Assembly (NCBI RefSeq): GCF_949628215.1
Contig: NC_134284.1
Location: forward strand, 310,001 to 374,000
Length of the DNA: 64,000 nucleotides
DNA from: Phalacrocorax aristotelis
Lineage: Eukaryota; Chordata; Aves; Suliformes; Phalacrocoracidae
Direction: 5' to 3'
Part shown: positions 62,653 to 64,000 of the stretch, piece after piece
Position numbering within the stretch: position 1 is the stretch's first letter
How the letters are laid out: the number at the start of each line of letters is the position of its first letter
Notes under the pieces: generated by a model
What the model was told of the DNA's origin: nothing
Seen by the model: the letters and a program-made list of their open reading frames with translations, nothing else
Database searches by the model: none
Program-made: the position numbers and the translations under genes

Positions 62653-64000
62653 GTAAAACGAACGCTCCCCGTCCCTCGCCCCCTCCCGCCACCCCCTCCT
62701 CAAAAAGCATCTCTTCTTCCTCTCTTCCACGGCCGCCTCCCCCGCGGCCTGGGGGGAGGGGAGCCGCGGCGGCGCTCAGGAGTCATTTCCCAAACCCACC
62801 GGTGCCTGGGAATAATGTTTCCCAAGTAGAAATCTAAAATGGTTGACAGGTTTTAAATTCTACTATTATTGGGGGAGTGGGAGCCCTGGACAAAGTTTTT
62901 ACGAGAGTGTTTCCAGGGGGTGGGAGCTGGGGGCGCCCCTTTCTTTGCAGGCTCGCGTGTTTTGCCCCTTAAGAGGAGATGTTTTTATTTTGGGGGGACA
63001 CGCACATACGACGATGGGGGGGGGGAAGCGCACGGCGTGCATTGTGGGCGGCGGGTGACATTTGTCAGCACCGTGCCCTGGGGTGGGCGGGGGTCGGCGG
63101 TGGCGGCTGAGGCCGTGGTCCCGCTCGGTGGCGGGCGGGGAACCGGATGAAATTTAAGGACTGGTCACTTTGATACCACCACCCCCCGCTCCCCCATCAT
63201 TTTTTGTAGGAGGGGAGCAGGGGTTTGTTTTGTTCCTCCTTCCTCCCCTAGCAGGACGCGTTTTGGGTCGGGAGGGGAGTATTTTCGTGGTGACGTTTTT
63301 TGGGTTCAAGCTCCCGTGTCCCCGCCGGTGGCCTGCCCGGGGGTGGGGGGATGCTGTCAGGTAGAAGGGAGACGAGAGCTTGGCATCAGCTGCGACACCG
63401 AGAAAGGGGAAAAGGCTCTGCGACCCCTTCCCCCCGCCGGGGAGGGGCTCGGCGGCCGGCTGCCTGCCTGCCCCCACCCCAGCGGCGCTTGGCGCAGGTG
63501 CCTCTTCCTCCCTCCCCGCCCCTAGGCTCGGAGGGGCCGCGAGGGAAGGAGGCAACTTGAGGCCCGGGCCTGGCCGACCGCTGCAGGCCGCGCTCTCCTC
63601 GGGCGGCTTTTAGCGATAGGCCGGGGAATCGAGGGCCTATCCCGCCCGCCGCGGGGCACGGCGCGGCGCCCCGAGGACTGGGGCCTTGCGGGGCCGCGGC
63701 GCCCCTCTCCCGCCCAGTCGGGGTAACGCGCGCCCCGCTGCTAGGGGGCCAGAGCCCTCCGGGGCGGCGGGGAGGGGGCTGCCCCGTCCGCGGCGTGCCG
63801 CGCCGCCTCGGGGTCGGCCTAGCCGCTTGAGCACCGTGTCCACTGCAGGCCGCGGGCTGGGGGAGCGTCGCGTCCCGGCCGTCCCACGCCCTCGGGCGAA
63901 GCGGGCTGGAGGGAACGGCCGCCTTTCCCCTGCCCTCCTGGCAGCGGGGGCTGCCGGCAGCTACCTCCCCCGGGGCTGGGCTGCTGTTCCTAGGGCTCCT
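62653..64000 (+). other. DCAF5: DCAF5 intron 1 (5' part), CpG-rich
   Basis: It follows the donor GTAAAA. It is CpG-island DNA with a strong G excess on the sense strand at about 62,860-63,150, containing several runs of four or more G. Frames on both strands here are compositional. No second exon is seen before the window ends. Confidence 0.8.

Noticed and set aside
1-64000. CRISPR arrays, tRNA or rRNA genes, prokaryotic operons
   Set aside because: No regular repeat-spacer pattern, no cloverleaf or rRNA core was seen, and the gene structure is eukaryotic throughout.

Overview
The window is vertebrate nuclear DNA, most likely from a bird. It has widely spaced exons with GT-AG introns and three CpG-island promoters. 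Its interspersed repeats are dominated by CR1 LINEs with the ATTCTRTG-type 3' tails seen in birds, alongside a few MIR-like SINE fossils and one probable avian LTR fragment. There are no bacterial operons, CRISPR arrays, rRNA or tRNA genes that I can see. The species cannot be fixed from the sequence alone.

Layout. (1) 1-17,738 is intron 1 of GALNT16 (minus strand). The first coding exon is at 17,739-17,924 and its CpG-island promoter runs to about 18.4 kb. (2) 18.4-41.9 kb is a long spacer between GALNT16 and the 3' end of EXD2, with old repeats but no recognisable gene. (3) 41,909-51,056 holds all eight coding exons of EXD2 (minus strand). They join in frame to 621 codons plus stop, with every splice phase consistent. 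Its CpG-island promoter is at about 51.7-52.4 kb. (4) 52.6-61.8 kb is a repeat-rich spacer with two minus-strand CR1 copies, two plus-strand CR1 3' ends and a decayed L2/CR1-like reverse transcriptase remnant. (5) 61.85-64.0 kb is the CpG island, first coding exon (62,439-62,652) and start of intron 1 of DCAF5 (plus strand).

The order and orientation (GALNT16 and EXD2 in tandem, DCAF5 divergent from EXD2) match what I know of human 14q24, so this is conserved microsynteny. The three genes are neighbours, not a pathway. GALNT16 is a Golgi mucin-type O-GalNAc transferase, EXD2 is a membrane-anchored 3'-5' exonuclease, and DCAF5 is a WD40 substrate receptor of the CUL4-DDB1 ubiquitin ligase.

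I found no convincing undescribed multi-gene system. The observations most worth a second look are upstream ORFs in the EXD2 and DCAF5 leaders, AT-rich homeodomain-site-like blocks inside GALNT16 intron 1, the LINE remnant at 58 kb, the opposed CR1 pair next to the EXD2 promoter, and the lack of an obvious EXD2 poly(A) signal close to its stop codon.
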